Part shown: positions 18,291 to 28,390 of the stretch, piece after piece
How positions within the stretch are numbered: the first letter of the stretch is position 1
Layout of the letters: every line of letters starts with the position of its first letter
Assembly: GCF_030676415.1 (NCBI RefSeq)
Contig: NZ_JAUUTW010000020.1
Span: 39,246 to 103,245 of the forward strand
DNA length: 64,000 bases
Reading direction: 5' to 3'
Origin: Peribacillus frigoritolerans
GTDB lineage: Bacteria > Bacillota > Bacilli > Bacillales > DSM-1321
Notes under the pieces: generated by a model
Databases searched by the model: none
What the model saw: only the letters and a program-made list of their open reading frames with translations
What the model was told of the DNA's origin: nothing
Program-made: the position numbers and the translations under genes

Positions 18291-18417
18291 CTAACCTGCC
18301 CCTTTAGTTCCATAATAAAAGAGCTACCTTAAAGACAGCTCCGATCTTCAGCTAACGCACCCGTTAGCCATTCATGAAGCGCAAAAATCAGCGCTTCACC
18401 ACAGAGAATGAAAATTG
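18291..18417 (+). repeat. Modular repeat with joint, hairpin, joint and second hairpin module
   Basis: CTAACCTGCCCCTTTAGTTC, hairpin GAGCTACCTTAAAGACAGCTC, joint CAGCTAACGCACCCGTTAGC, then the tail hairpin GAAGCGC with GCGCTTC and ACAGAGAATGAAAAT. The tail is shared with 14905-14962. Confidence 0.8.
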
Positions 18418-18439
18418 GTCTCTATGTCGATAATGTTTT

Positions 18440-18595
18440 AATGGCTGGCGAAGAAGGTCGTTGAACTATGGTGCCTTTGAGCCCATCCGTTAGTCTGACT
18501 CCGACGACCACGGTGTACCACCGACTGTCGCGCCCTTTATGGGTAGCACTCATGGGAGATTAATCCTTTTTTGGTCGTCGCGCTAGCCTCTACTT
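18440..18595. other. GC-rich structured region, possible RNA or mobile-element remnant
   Basis: An outer stem CGACGACC (about 18506-18513) pairs with GGTCGTCG (about 18573-18580). Inside are the hairpin CGGTGTACCACCG and a CCCTTTATGGG hairpin. Upstream is CATCCGTTAGTC, similar to the joint core. The composition stands out from the AT-rich surroundings. It carries no open frame with a start. It could be a third IS110-type non-coding end, since order and motifs recall 7460-7510, or an unrelated structured RNA. Confidence 0.4.
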
Positions 18596-18601
18596 AATTT
18601 G

Positions 18602-18727
18602 CTATAATTGGAGATTTTTGTTTAACGATTGACCAAACTCAATCAGATCACTCATAAGGCTCAGCCTTTTTTTAAAAAGCGTTTTTACTGGGTCTATTTC
18701 TAGATTTTGTGCTTTTTTAATTTTCAT
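18602..18727 (-). other. Possible 41-codon ORF in a diverged copy of the dispersed sequence
   Basis: ATG to TAG encodes MKIKKAQNLEIDPVKTLFKK and 21 further residues (ending QSLNKNLQL). The DNA is related to 15036-15127 and 23087-23177, where the equivalent frame is broken. No ribosome site of normal strength precedes it (GTTGAACTCCC). It could be a real small gene of which the other copies are relics, or a chance frame. No family is recognised. Nearby 18740-18890 may hold an older coding relic, unrecognised. Confidence 0.25.
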
Positions 18728-19141
18728 GGGAGTTCAACAACTATTTCATTTGCATTAAGCTTGTCCACAAAAATTCTTCTCCGGAAAATTCACATGATTT
18801 CAAAATCCTTTGCGAATATTTCTTTAAGTCTGCTACATACGGCAGTCTTGGTCGCATCATTGTGTTAATGATCTGGTTTTATTTATCTGGGCTCATCAGA
18901 TTATATTGCAGAGGTGAAAAAGTGGAAAATTTCAGGGGTGTTAATTAGTTAAAGTCTCCGTTTAAAGACTTTAGTGATTAATTAAAAAAGCCAGATTTCT
19001 CTAAATAATATAGAGATATATCAGGCTTTTAATAATGAAAATATCTTAATGTTGTAAATCTGCTTTTTCATAAATGTACCCTTGAATTAGCTACTGAAGG
19101 AATTGGTTTAAACGCATTTATCCCGAGGATTTACTTTTATC

Positions 19142-19279
19142 TTAATACTCTATTTCATCGTAATCTTTAGGCTGATGGACCGGCTGCCCGTTTTCGCTTT
19201 TAGAAATATCATTAATTGTTTGCAGCTCCTCTTGTCTTTCTTCAGTATCCTTTTCATTTTGCTTTACTTGCTTTTTCAT
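19142..19279 (-). CDS. Small charged protein (45 aa), unknown function
   Basis: The ATG at 19279 is preceded by a strong purine-rich site (AAGGGGGGAATCACC). The product begins MKKQVKQNEKDTEERQEELQ and ends QPVHQPKDYDEIEY. It is hydrophilic and rich in Lys, Glu and Gln, without a membrane segment. Small proteins of this kind are common in Bacillaceae, but no named family is recognised. Confidence 0.55.
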   Translation of the reverse strand: MKKQVKQNEKDTEERQEELQTINDISKSENGQPVHQPKDYDEIEY

Positions 19280-19863
19280 GGTGATTCCCCCCTTCCAATG
19301 GTTCTAAAAATTAATATGCACTATCAAAGGTTTCAGCATGCATCTAAGAAAAATGCAGCCAGGTCTAACTGCAAAATGATTGAATAATTTTTCCATCCTC
19401 ATATTCCTTTTCACACTAACAAGGCTTGATTTGTCAGTGAATCTCTCCGTCCGGATTTTGGGCCATTTCTCCCGTAAACCATGTAAAAGGAGTAATCAAG
19501 AAGAATGAATGATGTTAACGATGGTGAATAATAACCGATACTTCAATGAGTAGAAGGATAATGCTCCTGCAAATCCAGTTAATCCAAGAGGGATGAAAAT
19601 CAGTGAACCCAGGCAGCATGCAGCCATAAAAAAATCCGAAAATACAGTGGTTAACTGCGACACTTTTTCCTTCATGATTTAAACTTCTCCATGCTGCAAC
19701 AATCATGCGTTGTTGTTTCTTTCTTTGTTTCTGGATAAAGTTCAAAAATATGATGAATTTAGGTTGGAATTATTTATGACGGTTCACCGTAAACGATTGT
19801 ATTTCAATTTATTTTCAAATAAGTGAGCAGTAAGATTAATTTTTAAAAGCAACTTTGTCTTTG

Positions 19864-19898
19864 AAAAAGGAATCAGAGTAGTTCTCTGATTCCTTTTT
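19864..19898. terminator. Terminator after the lactate permease gene
   Basis: AAAAAGGAATCAGAG pairs with CTCTGATTCCTTTTT around a 5-base loop. Both strands have a T-run, so it can act in either direction. Confidence 0.85.
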
Positions 19899-19923
19899 AC
19901 TAGTTAGTTATATAAAAGTATTA

Positions 19924-21495
19924 CTAATAAAATAGCGATAATAAAAATGTCCAAATGCACACAAAAGCTAATAACCCAAAGCTGTATTTTAATGTCATTT
20001 TCGTTAAATCAGATTCTTTTCCTGTTTCACCAACGGCTGCAGCTGCTATTGCGATTGACTGTGGAGAAACAAGCTTTGCCATAACTCCCCCGGCAGTGTT
20101 AGCAGAAACTAATAATGATGAGTTTGTGCCTATGATATTACCTGCAGTAGCTTGTATAGGCGCAAATAACGTATTGTTATTTACTACAGACCCAGTCATA
20201 AACACTCCAATCCATCCTAATAGTGGTGATAGTAATGGGAAGATATTTCCTGTTGTAGCAACTGCTTCACCTAAAGAAATTGTTAATCCACCATATGTCA
20301 TTAACTTAGCTATACCAATAATTGCACAGATCATAATGATTGGAATCCAAAATTCTGAAACAGTTTTTTTTAGGAGAGACAGACCTTCACTGAAATTGAT
20401 TGCTTTCGTCGTTAGAATCGTCGTTAAAGCAGCTAATAATATCGCTGTTCCTGTTGCACCGATTAAATCAATGCCAATATTGATCGAAGATCCTGGTACT
20501 ATAAATTTCAGTACAGCCGATTCAAGAATTCCTCCTTGAGAAAACAAACCTTTAAATGCAGGAAAGCTCCAAATCAATACAAATATTGTTAATAAATAAA
20601 ATGGAGACCATGCCTTTACAACATCACCCATTGAATGATTTTCAAATTCATATTCTTTGCCGTTGAGTAAAAATATATGTTTAGGCTGCCACCTATTAAG
20701 AAATAATGCCAACAAACCCATTGTTAATAGTGAAGGAATAATGTCAGCTAACTCTGGTCCTACAAATATTGTTATGGTCGCTTGGGCCACTGTATAAGTA
20801 ATAGATGTCACCAAAATAGCCGGCAATACTTCTCTAATCCCTTTAAATCCATCCATTAACCATATTAATAAAAACGGAATGGTAAAGTTAATGATCGGCA
20901 GTGTTAAGGCAGTCATCATTGACACATTCATGGAAGTCACATTTTCCAACCCAAATGTACCGATGATTCCAACCGGTATGCCAATTGCACCGAATGCTCC
21001 TGAAGCACCATTTGCTACTAGACAGAGCATGGCTGCCTGTAAAGGTTTGAATCCCAATGAAACTAATAGAACGGCACAGATTGCAATCGGTACACCAAAA
21101 CCTGCTGCCCCTTCAAGAAAGGCATTAAAGCAAAACCCAATAAGTAAGAGCTGAAGACGTTGGTCTTGTGAAATACCCGCAATACTTCCGCGTAAAACAT
21201 CAAATTTCCCGGATTTAACAGAGATTTTATATAACCAGACGGCCATCACAATGATATAACCAATCGGCCATATCCCTTGTATCGTACCTTGTACAACACT
21301 CCCGATTGCTTCACCCAAAGGTAGCTTAAAGAGGAAAAGTACAATAAGAAGGGTTACAAATAAATTTAGAAGCGCTGCATAAATACCTCTCATTTTAAAG
21401 ATCGTCAAACATAAGAGAAACAAAAGGATCGGTATAGCTGCAACTAACGCTGAAATAGCAAGATTATTAAATGGATCGATAGTTACTACTAACAT
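19924..21495 (-). CDS. lctP: L-lactate permease (LctP family)
   Basis: 523 residues, mostly hydrophobic, with about 13 membrane helices. Family motifs include [69 protein letters not shown] and [20 protein letters not shown]. LctP imports or exports lactate with protons. The start at 21495 is chosen for its ribosome site AAGGGAGCT. A longer in-frame reading to 21768 would fuse a piece of lactate dehydrogenase to the front, which is a relic (see next entries). It is probably cotranscribed with ldh from the Rex-controlled promoter. Confidence 0.93.
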   Translation of the reverse strand: MLVVTIDPFNNLAISALVAAIPILLFLLCLTIFKMRGIYAALLNLFVTLLIVLFLFKLPLGEAIGSVVQGTIQGIWPIGYIIVMAVWLYKISVKSGKFDVLRGSIAGISQDQRLQLLLIGFCFNAFLEGAAGFGVPIAICAVLLVSLGFKPLQAAMLCLVANGASGAFGAIGIPVGIIGTFGLENVTSMNVSMMTALTLPIINFTIPFLLIWLMDGFKGIREVLPAILVTSITYTVAQATITIFVGPELADIIPSLLTMGLLALFLNRWQPKHIFLLNGKEYEFENHSMGDVVKAWSPFYLLTIFVLIWSFPAFKGLFSQGGILESAVLKFIVPGSSINIGIDLIGATGTAILLAALTTILTTKAINFSEGLSLLKKTVSEFWIPIIMICAIIGIAKLMTYGGLTISLGEAVATTGNIFPLLSPLLGWIGVFMTGSVVNNNTLFAPIQATAGNIIGTNSSLLVSANTAGGVMAKLVSPQSIAIAAAAVGETGKESDLTKMTLKYSFGLLAFVCIWTFLLSLFY

Positions 21496-21554
21496 AATAA
21501 CAGCTCCCTTACGTAAGAATTTCTTACTTAAGAATTTCTTACTTAAGAAATTAA

Positions 21555-21745
21555 AATACTCCCAAAATAGAGATTGAATATCTTTAAGTGTTTTAACAGA
21601 ATGTGCAAACTTTTCTTTTTCGCTCTCATTTAGGGAAAGCTCCACAATATTTTTTGCACCTGTACGATTAATTACAGTTGGAGTATCAACATGAACATTA
21701 CTTTGACCATATTGGCCTTCTAACAACGATCCAACTAGTAAGCAT
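21555..21745 (-). pseudogene. C-terminal relic of a second L-lactate dehydrogenase
   Basis: [40 protein letters not shown] and HSVKTLKDI align with the last 60 residues of the intact ldh product ([20 protein letters not shown]..., HSAYVLKDI), at roughly half identity. The N-terminal 250 residues are absent. It is in frame with a short lysine-rich stretch made of a repeated TAAGAATTTCTTACT unit just before lctP. Confidence 0.88.
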
Positions 21746-21916
21746 CTGGAATAAAAATGCCGATACACCTATGCTAATGATTAGTGTAAGAAGGGCTGTG
21801 ATAATGCCCTTCATTTTAAATACAGTCAGACCCAATAGAAAGAATATGACAGGAAAGGCAGCAACCAAGGCTGATAAGTACGTGTTATTCAATGGATTAT
21901 AATCTTGAATCCACAT
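21740..21916 (-). pseudogene. N-terminal relic of a second lactate permease
   Basis: MWIQDYNPLNNTYLSALVAA followed by FPVIFFLLGLTVFKMKGI is a paralogue of the lctP start ([20 protein letters not shown]). It has its own start and ribosome site 25 bases after the ldh stop. After about 58 residues it runs into the ldh relic, so a deletion joined the front of one permease gene to the back of another dehydrogenase gene. Confidence 0.88.
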
Positions 21917-21941
21917 GATGCTTCCTTCTTTCTATTTAATG

Positions 21942-22919
<978 letters not shown>

Positions 22920-22953
22920 TCATCTCATTAAGTTTTTAAAAGGAAAATATTGT

Positions 22954-22971
22954 TTGTGAAACATTTCACAA
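22954..22971 (-). promoter_or_regulatory. Rex operator in front of ldh
   Basis: Perfect 7-4-7 palindrome TTGTGAA-ACAT-TTCACAA, 50 bases upstream of the ldh start. It equals the consensus for Rex, the NADH/NAD+-sensing repressor that controls ldh-lctP in Bacillus. Expression would rise when NADH accumulates under low oxygen. Confidence 0.9.
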
Positions 22972-23086
22972 ATTAATAATACATCACTTTTTCCCAATTT
23001 ACAATCCACTTTCAAAAAAAATATGTTTTTACAAAGGCTACTAAACTTCATAAATTTTTCTGTAAAGCTCCTCAGTTTCTATCTTT

Positions 23087-23177
23087 AACGCTCTCCCTTT
23101 TTTTAAAACGATTGAGCAGGGTCTTCTTAAGTATTGTCATTTTTCCATTCTTAAAAAACTTATTTTCATGGTAGTTG
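23087..23177 (-). repeat. Copy 2 of the 90-base dispersed sequence
   Basis: Matches 15036-15127 up to ATGGTAGTT, then diverges just where the group II intron 3' end begins, as if the intron had landed at this edge. Confidence 0.7.
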
Positions 23178-23184
23178 AATAAAA

Positions 23185-23256
23185 TCGAGTAGGAGGAGGC
23201 GCCTAGCCTCCGACCTCTCACACCACCGTACATACCGTTCGGTATACGGCGGTTCA
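23185..23256 (-). ncRNA. Group II intron domains V and VI
   Basis: On the minus strand GAACCGCCGTATACCGAACG continues to GTATGTACGGTGG and GTGAGAGG. This is the 34-base catalytic hairpin with a four-base-type loop, followed by the domain VI stem GGAGGCTAGGCGCCTCC and the intron end CTACTCGAT. Confidence 0.85.
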
Positions 23257-23258
23257 GT

Positions 23259-24278
23259 TTAAGTCTGACGTAGTTTTGTATATCGTTCATATAGATTTAC
23301 TAACCCATGATGGAGCCAATAAACATTATTAAGGGTTTTGTCTAGAATAGGACTATGCGCTATGCGCCAATAACCCTTTCTGCTATTTCCCCATTCATAT
23401 GCTTTTCCAAATGGGACGCCTAATCCTTTGAGTTTCTTCACCCTCGTTCTTGGCAATTTCCATTGCTTCCATAGGCACATCCTGAGTCTTCTTCGAATCC
23501 ATGAATCTAAATTCTTCAATACGTTCGGAGTATCAATGAGGGCGAAATACCCCATCCAACCTCTAAGGTATTGCTTTAACTTATTTATTCGGAGTTTCAT
23601 GGGTATCGGTAATTTTCTCGAGGTCATTTCCCTGATTCGTTTCTTTACCCTCTTCACCGTTTGTTTAGCCAGTAGAACCTTCGGGTTCTTCTTTGACTTC
23701 GTGAAACTAAAACCGAGAAACGTTCTGTTCCAAGGGCGATCATACTTCGACTTTTCGTAGTTGACCTTTAGCTTCAGTTTATTTTCAATGAAGCTTGAGA
23801 TATTCCCCATTGCACGTTTGGCGGCTTTTCGTGTCTTCACAAAGATAGTACTGTCATCCGCATACCTTACGAATCGAAGATTGCGTTTCTCTAGTTCTTT
23901 ATCTAAATCGTCTAACATGATATTAGATAATAAAGGACTTAACGGACCTCCTTGCGGAGTTCCCTCCTCACTTTTATGAAAAAGTCCGCCTATCATAATG
24001 CCTGCTTGAAGGAATTTACGAATCAGTTTGAGAACTCGTTTATCTTCAATTTTCCGCTCTAACATTCCCATGAGCTTGTCATGATTCACTTTATCGAAGA
24101 ACTTCTCCAAGTCCATATCCACTACCCATGTATAACCTTCGGTTATATAGGACTTTGCCTTACGAACCGCCTGGAGCCCTTGTTTGTTAGGGCGAAATCC
24201 ATAGCTATTCTCCGAAAAGGTTGAGTCATATATCTTGGTCAATATTTGGGCAATGGCTTGTTGAATGAATACACTCAT
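23259..24278 (-). pseudogene. ltrA: Group II intron reverse transcriptase/maturase, N-terminally truncated
   Basis: 339 residues from about RT block 2 onward: QQAIAQILTKIYDSTFSENS, YGFRPNKQGLQAV, VVDMDLEKFFDKVNHD, GTPQGGPLSPLLSNIML, and the catalytic FVRYADDSTIFV. The bacterial-class-C maturase follows (LKQYLRGWMGYFALIDTPNV, RMCLWKQWKLPRTRVKKL). Blocks 0-1 are missing, since family proteins have about 80 more N-terminal residues. The polymerase Asp pair is intact, but the enzyme should be inactive without its N-terminus. Confidence 0.88.
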
Positions 24279-24403
24279 AAGTTGTACGGACTAGCTGCTT
24301 AATCTCAAAGTTAACAGGATATTACTATTCTATGTTTCTATTGCATTAATTTCACACCAGAACTAATAGTTATGTAGTGATTTCTGCATCTCGTCCCACT
24401 TAA

Positions 24404-25354
24404 TCCAACTGTGAAAAGGCCACCCGCACCGTTCAAGCCTATGAGCGAGAGCTTATTCAATTTATTGAACAATTACTCACTTATTCGGTGGAAATCAATT
24501 TAGACTTGGAAAAAGTTGTGGACGGTTCCCTCTTTAAATCTCTATCTACCCGGCACATTCGAAGATATCAGGAATGGTTATCAGAAAAAAGCCCCTATGC
24601 CTTGACAAAAGGAGCTTATTCCGTTGCCACATTATCCAGAAAGACAACCATCATTAAGAACTTTTTGAAATTCCTGTTCGAATCAGGCTATATCACTGCA
24701 CCAATTCATGAAGGTTTCTTTAAGATCAATATTCGTAAAGATGATCGGCCGAACCGTGATTTGGGACCAAAGGAAGTCATTCAGCTACTTGATTATTTCA
24801 GGAAAATCAAACACCCCATCGTTTTTTCGATTATTCATATCCTAACCATGACTGGCATGCGTAATGAAGAGTTTACAAGACTCCGAGTCAAGGATCTTCA
24901 ATATGATTCCATTACCAGCACGTATTTTTTAGAGGTCCTAGGAAAAGGAAATAAAAAAAGGCAAATACCATTGAAAGAAAAAGGAATGAAAAGTATTCGA
25001 ATGTTCCGTTCAGCTAGAGGAATCGACGATATAGATGCAGCAGAAGGAGACGACCCGCTCTTTACGGCCAATACCGGCCGTGCCTACTCTCCTTCTTATT
25101 TGTCCCAATACATAACAAAAGCCATTAAAGAGAGTGGATTGCCTTTTTTGAAGTTTCGTTTTTCTTCCATTGGTCCTCATACATTTAGGCATGCTTTTGC
25201 CATCATTTCTCACTTAAATGGAGTGGATGTCTATCAGATAATGAAGAGTCTGAGCCATGAGCAGCTCTCCACTACAGAAATTTATTTGGAGAAGGTTTTT
25301 GAAAAAGAACGACATGCGATTCATTTATGGAAATCAGAGGTGTTTGGGGAATAA
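24404..25354 (+). pseudogene. Tyrosine recombinase (XerC/D-like phage integrase), start codon lost
   Basis: The frame is open from a stop at 24401 and begins with integrase-like RTVQAYERELIQFIEQLL, but no start codon exists before GTG at 24488, which lies inside the SAM-like domain. The catalytic domain is complete: MTGMRNEEFTRLRVKDL (Arg), LGKGNKKRQIPL (Lys), HTFRHAFAI (His-x-x-Arg), LSHEQLSTTEIYLEK (His and nucleophile Tyr). So only the 5' end is missing, probably cut when the neighbouring intron region was rearranged. Its original role (chromosome or element resolution) is unknown. Confidence 0.75.
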
Positions 25355-25690
25355 ATATAATAGAAGAAAGTCGTCATTTTCAGAGAAGTTTTTGCTGATT
25401 TTTGGATTCCAATTGAATGGTACGCCCTTTAGCCCTTTTGGAGAAGAGGCGGAACCACTTTCTCCATGTCAAACGTGTAAAAAGAGCCTTTCTGACATAA
25501 GGGGCCTAGAGGTTTTCCAGTTACCGTCATTTTATGTGGCATGCTAGTTTCTCTCCTTAGGATTTCTTGGATTCTCTCCTATGTCATTCAAATGTTCTAG
25601 AAAAGAATTCATTTTCCTTTTTTAAAGGAATCGAGAGAAATGGAAGAACGTAATTTTAGATTATGGGAACCTTTCCCCCACTTTCCCGAC
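25355..25690. other. Intergenic region without a recognisable gene
   Basis: A frame overlapping the integrase end (25257-25547) has no start signal and no recognisable domain. Nothing else was seen before the subtilase terminator. Confidence 0.4.
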
Positions 25691-25693
25691 CAC

Positions 25694-25735
25694 AAAAACC
25701 CTTAGCTTTATCCTCTTTATGGATGAAGCTAAGGG
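25694..25735 (-). terminator. Terminator after the subtilase gene
   Basis: CCCTTAGCTTCATCC pairs with GGATAAAGCTAAGGG on the minus strand, followed by TTTTTG. It lies 20 bases past the stop codon. Confidence 0.85.
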
Positions 25736-25753
25736 CATACATATATATAACAA

Positions 25754-27913
25754 CTATTTTAAAACTGAGATGGAATCAATATTCACCTCTGTAGAATTTT
25801 TACGGGCAACAGGATCTGCCTGACCAGTCCATTCAATAGATAATACGTGCTTCCCTGCAGTTAGTCCTGTTTTACTGAAGATTTCTTCTTTATACTTAGG
25901 AGTAGCAGCATATAAGCTATAATTTTCTGATTTTCCGTCCAATGTCACTTTTGCAATTCCTTGTTTGTCATTTTTTAAAGCTTTATAGGATATTCCTGTA
26001 CCATTAAACACAATTTTCACAGTTGAATCGGTTTGGTTCGTACTTGTGTATGAGCTTGCCGACGCACTTCCATCGGATATTTTATTCCATGTTCCTTCAT
26101 ATCCAAAATATTTACTCGTATTTTCATATGTTCCTTCTCCAATGCCTTCTGTTACAGAAAGAATGTATTTTCCAGCTCCACTAAAAGCGTAGGCATTCAA
26201 ATAATATGTGCCTGTTTCAGGAGCTGTAAAAGTAAAGGATTCCTTGGATGAATTTGCAATTTCTGAATGTGCTACAATGCCGTTGCTCGAATTTACAGTC
26301 TTTGTAGTGTCGTTATACAAATATAAATCAAAGTCCGTCCCGGAATCACCAGTTAGTGTAGCCTTCACCTTTTCCCCTTTTAATAGTTTAATAGAATAAA
26401 CATCATTTTTATCTTTACTTGCATCAAGTGAAGTACTGATACTTCCTCCTTTCCAAGTAATACCTGGAATATCAGAATCTACATCGAAATTAACTGCTCT
26501 CCCTGCATTCACAAGTCCTCCCGTAACAACTTTTCCTGTTAATGAAGACAGCTTTGTAGTGGTTCTCAAGATAGCATCCTTGATTTGAACGGGAGTATAT
26601 GATGAACGTGCGCTTTTTACTAACGCTGCTACTCCTGTAACATGCGGGGTAGCCATGGATGTTCCATCAAGATATTCATAAGCCGTAGAATAGTCGCCTT
26701 CCATACTTGGGGTTGTACTTAAAATACTTTCACCAGGAGCAGCAACATCTACGCTTTTTGCACCGTAGTTAGAAAAACCTGAAAGATTTCCTGTATTGTT
26801 AATAGAGGCTACAGAAAGAATGTTAGGCAAATCATAAGCAGCAGGATACGCTGGACTTGTATCCGAGTTCTCTGCAGAGTTACCTGCCGCAGCTATAAAT
26901 AAGGTACCTGAGTTTTTAATAGCATCCTTTAATGCTTGTGAATGTTCTCCTCCACCCCATGAGTTATTCAAAATCTTTACACCTTTTGCCTTAGCATATT
27001 CAATGGCAACAATCGCATCAGATTCGTACCCTCCATATGGTCCGAGAAACTTGAGAGGCATAATTTTCACATTTGGAGCAATACCGGTAACTCCAATTTT
27101 ATTTGCTTTTGCAGCTATTGTTCCTGCAACATGAGTTCCGTGGAAGTCTTCCTCTCCTCGAATGAACAATCTATTATTTTTATCATAAAAATTCCAGCCG
27201 TTTACATCGTCTATATATCCATTTTTATCATTATCCATTCCATCGTTAGGAATTTCTCCAGTGTTTACCCAAATTTTATCTTTTAATTCTGGGTGATTAA
27301 TTTCGATTCCTGTATCAATCACTCCAATAACAAGTGAGGAACTGCCCTTTGTATTAGCCCATGCTGCTTCCGCACTTATATCAATACCTTTTTTACCAAC
27401 TTGCCCTAATATTTCCTGTCCAGTATTTTTAAGTCCCCATAGTTCGTTATATAGGGGATCTGTAACTGCTGTCGGTTGATATACATAGTTTGGCTCTACA
27501 TACTCAACATTAGAAGAAGCGTTAAGTTCTTTTAACACATTTGCCATCTTTTTATTTTTGGAAAATTTAATTACATGTATTCCTTCTTTATTCAATTCTT
27601 TTGCATTTGTTAAACCTAAAGTAGTGCTCAGGGATCCTAGACTTTTTATGGAGTAATTCTTTTTAAATTTTACGATAACCTCATTTTCTTTATACTTCTT
27701 TGGTTTGTTATTATTAAAATAAGTAAGGATTTTCCTTTTTTTAACTTCACTACTATCTACTTTTATAATCTCCTCTTGTATGTTTCCTTCTACCTTTTTC
27801 TCCTGTTTAACAACTTGAGGCGTATTCGTAGAAGTGGCAGCAAATGTTGTTGTCCCCCCACATAATAATCCTACAGCTCCGCATATACCTATTATCTTTT
27901 TTGGTATTCTCAT
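25754..27913 (-). CDS. Secreted subtilisin-like serine protease (S8) with PPC and C-terminal beta domain
   Basis: 719 residues. Signal peptide: KKIIGICGAVGLLCGG to about residue 25. A propeptide follows, with VIVKFKKNYS and VEYVEPNYVYQ. The protease domain has all three catalytic residues: Asp in VIGVIDTGIEINHPEL (about 200), His in FHGTHVAGTIA (about 258) and Ser in LDGTSMATPHVTGVAAL (about 419). The oxyanion Asn is in FIAAAGNSAEN. A bacterial pre-peptidase C-terminal domain follows (about 510-590, DFDLYLYNDT...GTYYLNAYAFSGAGKY), then a beta-rich domain with WNKISDGSASASSYT. It is a thermitase-like extracellular protease; the tail domains may bind substrate or cell wall. Confidence 0.95.
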   Translation of the reverse strand: MRIPKKIIGICGAVGLLCGGTTTFAATSTNTPQVVKQEKKVEGNIQEEIIKVDSSEVKKRKILTYFNNNKPKKYKENEVIVKFKKNYSIKSLGSLSTTLGLTNAKELNKEGIHVIKFSKNKKMANVLKELNASSNVEYVEPNYVYQPTAVTDPLYNELWGLKNTGQEILGQVGKKGIDISAEAAWANTKGSSSLVIGVIDTGIEINHPELKDKIWVNTGEIPNDGMDNDKNGYIDDVNGWNFYDKNNRLFIRGEEDFHGTHVAGTIAAKANKIGVTGIAPNVKIMPLKFLGPYGGYESDAIVAIEYAKAKGVKILNNSWGGGEHSQALKDAIKNSGTLFIAAAGNSAENSDTSPAYPAAYDLPNILSVASINNTGNLSGFSNYGAKSVDVAAPGESILSTTPSMEGDYSTAYEYLDGTSMATPHVTGVAALVKSARSSYTPVQIKDAILRTTTKLSSLTGKVVTGGLVNAGRAVNFDVDSDIPGITWKGGSISTSLDASKDKNDVYSIKLLKGEKVKATLTGDSGTDFDLYLYNDTTKTVNSSNGIVAHSEIANSSKESFTFTAPETGTYYLNAYAFSGAGKYILSVTEGIGEGTYENTSKYFGYEGTWNKISDGSASASSYTSTNQTDSTVKIVFNGTGISYKALKNDKQGIAKVTLDGKSENYSLYAATPKYKEEIFSKTGLTAGKHVLSIEWTGQADPVARKNSTEVNIDSISVLK

Positions 27914-28171
27914 TCTCTAATCTCCCTCAGCTTTTTTGTTTTCATGATAATAATTTGGTAAGAACAAAACCCTCCAATATCCATTTATTAAATATGTAAT
28001 TCTCTCGCCAAAAAAGGATCAAATTCAGTATTTTTTCAGTTCGAAAAATAGAAAACAACTAAATTTTCCCTAACTTGGTATTTTCTAGCAACTAACAACA
28101 AGTTTAATAGATGTGAATTAAATATTCAAGTGTTCATTTAGAAAAAAATGTATATTAATAAGGTGAATGAA

Positions 28172-28310
28172 TAAATAGAAAGGGCATGTTTTGAAAAAAG
28201 ATGAATCAAAACATGCCCTTATACTATTTAATTGGATTATTCTTTTATAAAAAAGATTGGTCATTTTTGTGTTCCTTAATCAACTAACGCACCCGTTAGT
28301 TGAAGTAAAC
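28172..28310 (+). repeat. Type-2 modular repeat, best-preserved copy
   Basis: The stem GGGCATGTTTTG pairs with AAAACATGCCC around GAAAAAAGATGAATC. Then AATTGGATTATTC, TCATTTTTG and the joint CAACTAACGCACCCGTTAG. It lies upstream of spo0M. No gene is seen from 27914 to 28390. Confidence 0.8.
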
Positions 28311-28390
28311 ATAAGCGATACGAAAAAATCGCATATGATGAATCCATTATGCTATGCTAACCATAGACTTACAAAGGGGGAATTATGTAC

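Larger units (their letters stand above)
23184..24300 (-). mobile_element. Group II intron (class C-like), 5'-truncated
   Basis: A reverse transcriptase/maturase gene is followed by domains V and VI ending near CTACTCGAT at about 23184. No 5' end (GUGYG type) and no domains I-III are visible upstream of 24300, and the protein lacks its N-terminus, so the 5' half has been lost. It cannot splice or move by itself. Confidence 0.85.

Noticed and set aside
19515..19745. A 76-codon minus-strand frame with two hydrophobic stretches
   Set aside because: Starts with TTG and lacks a ribosome site. It could be a relic of a small membrane protein, but nothing else supports it.
19924..21768. A 614-codon fusion of lactate dehydrogenase end and lactate permease
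   Set aside because: A good ribosome site and a normal permease start lie at 21495; the front part is a relic that happens to be in frame.
25257..25547. A 96-codon frame overlapping the integrase end
   Set aside because: It is a shadow of the integrase followed by random sequence; no start signal or domain.
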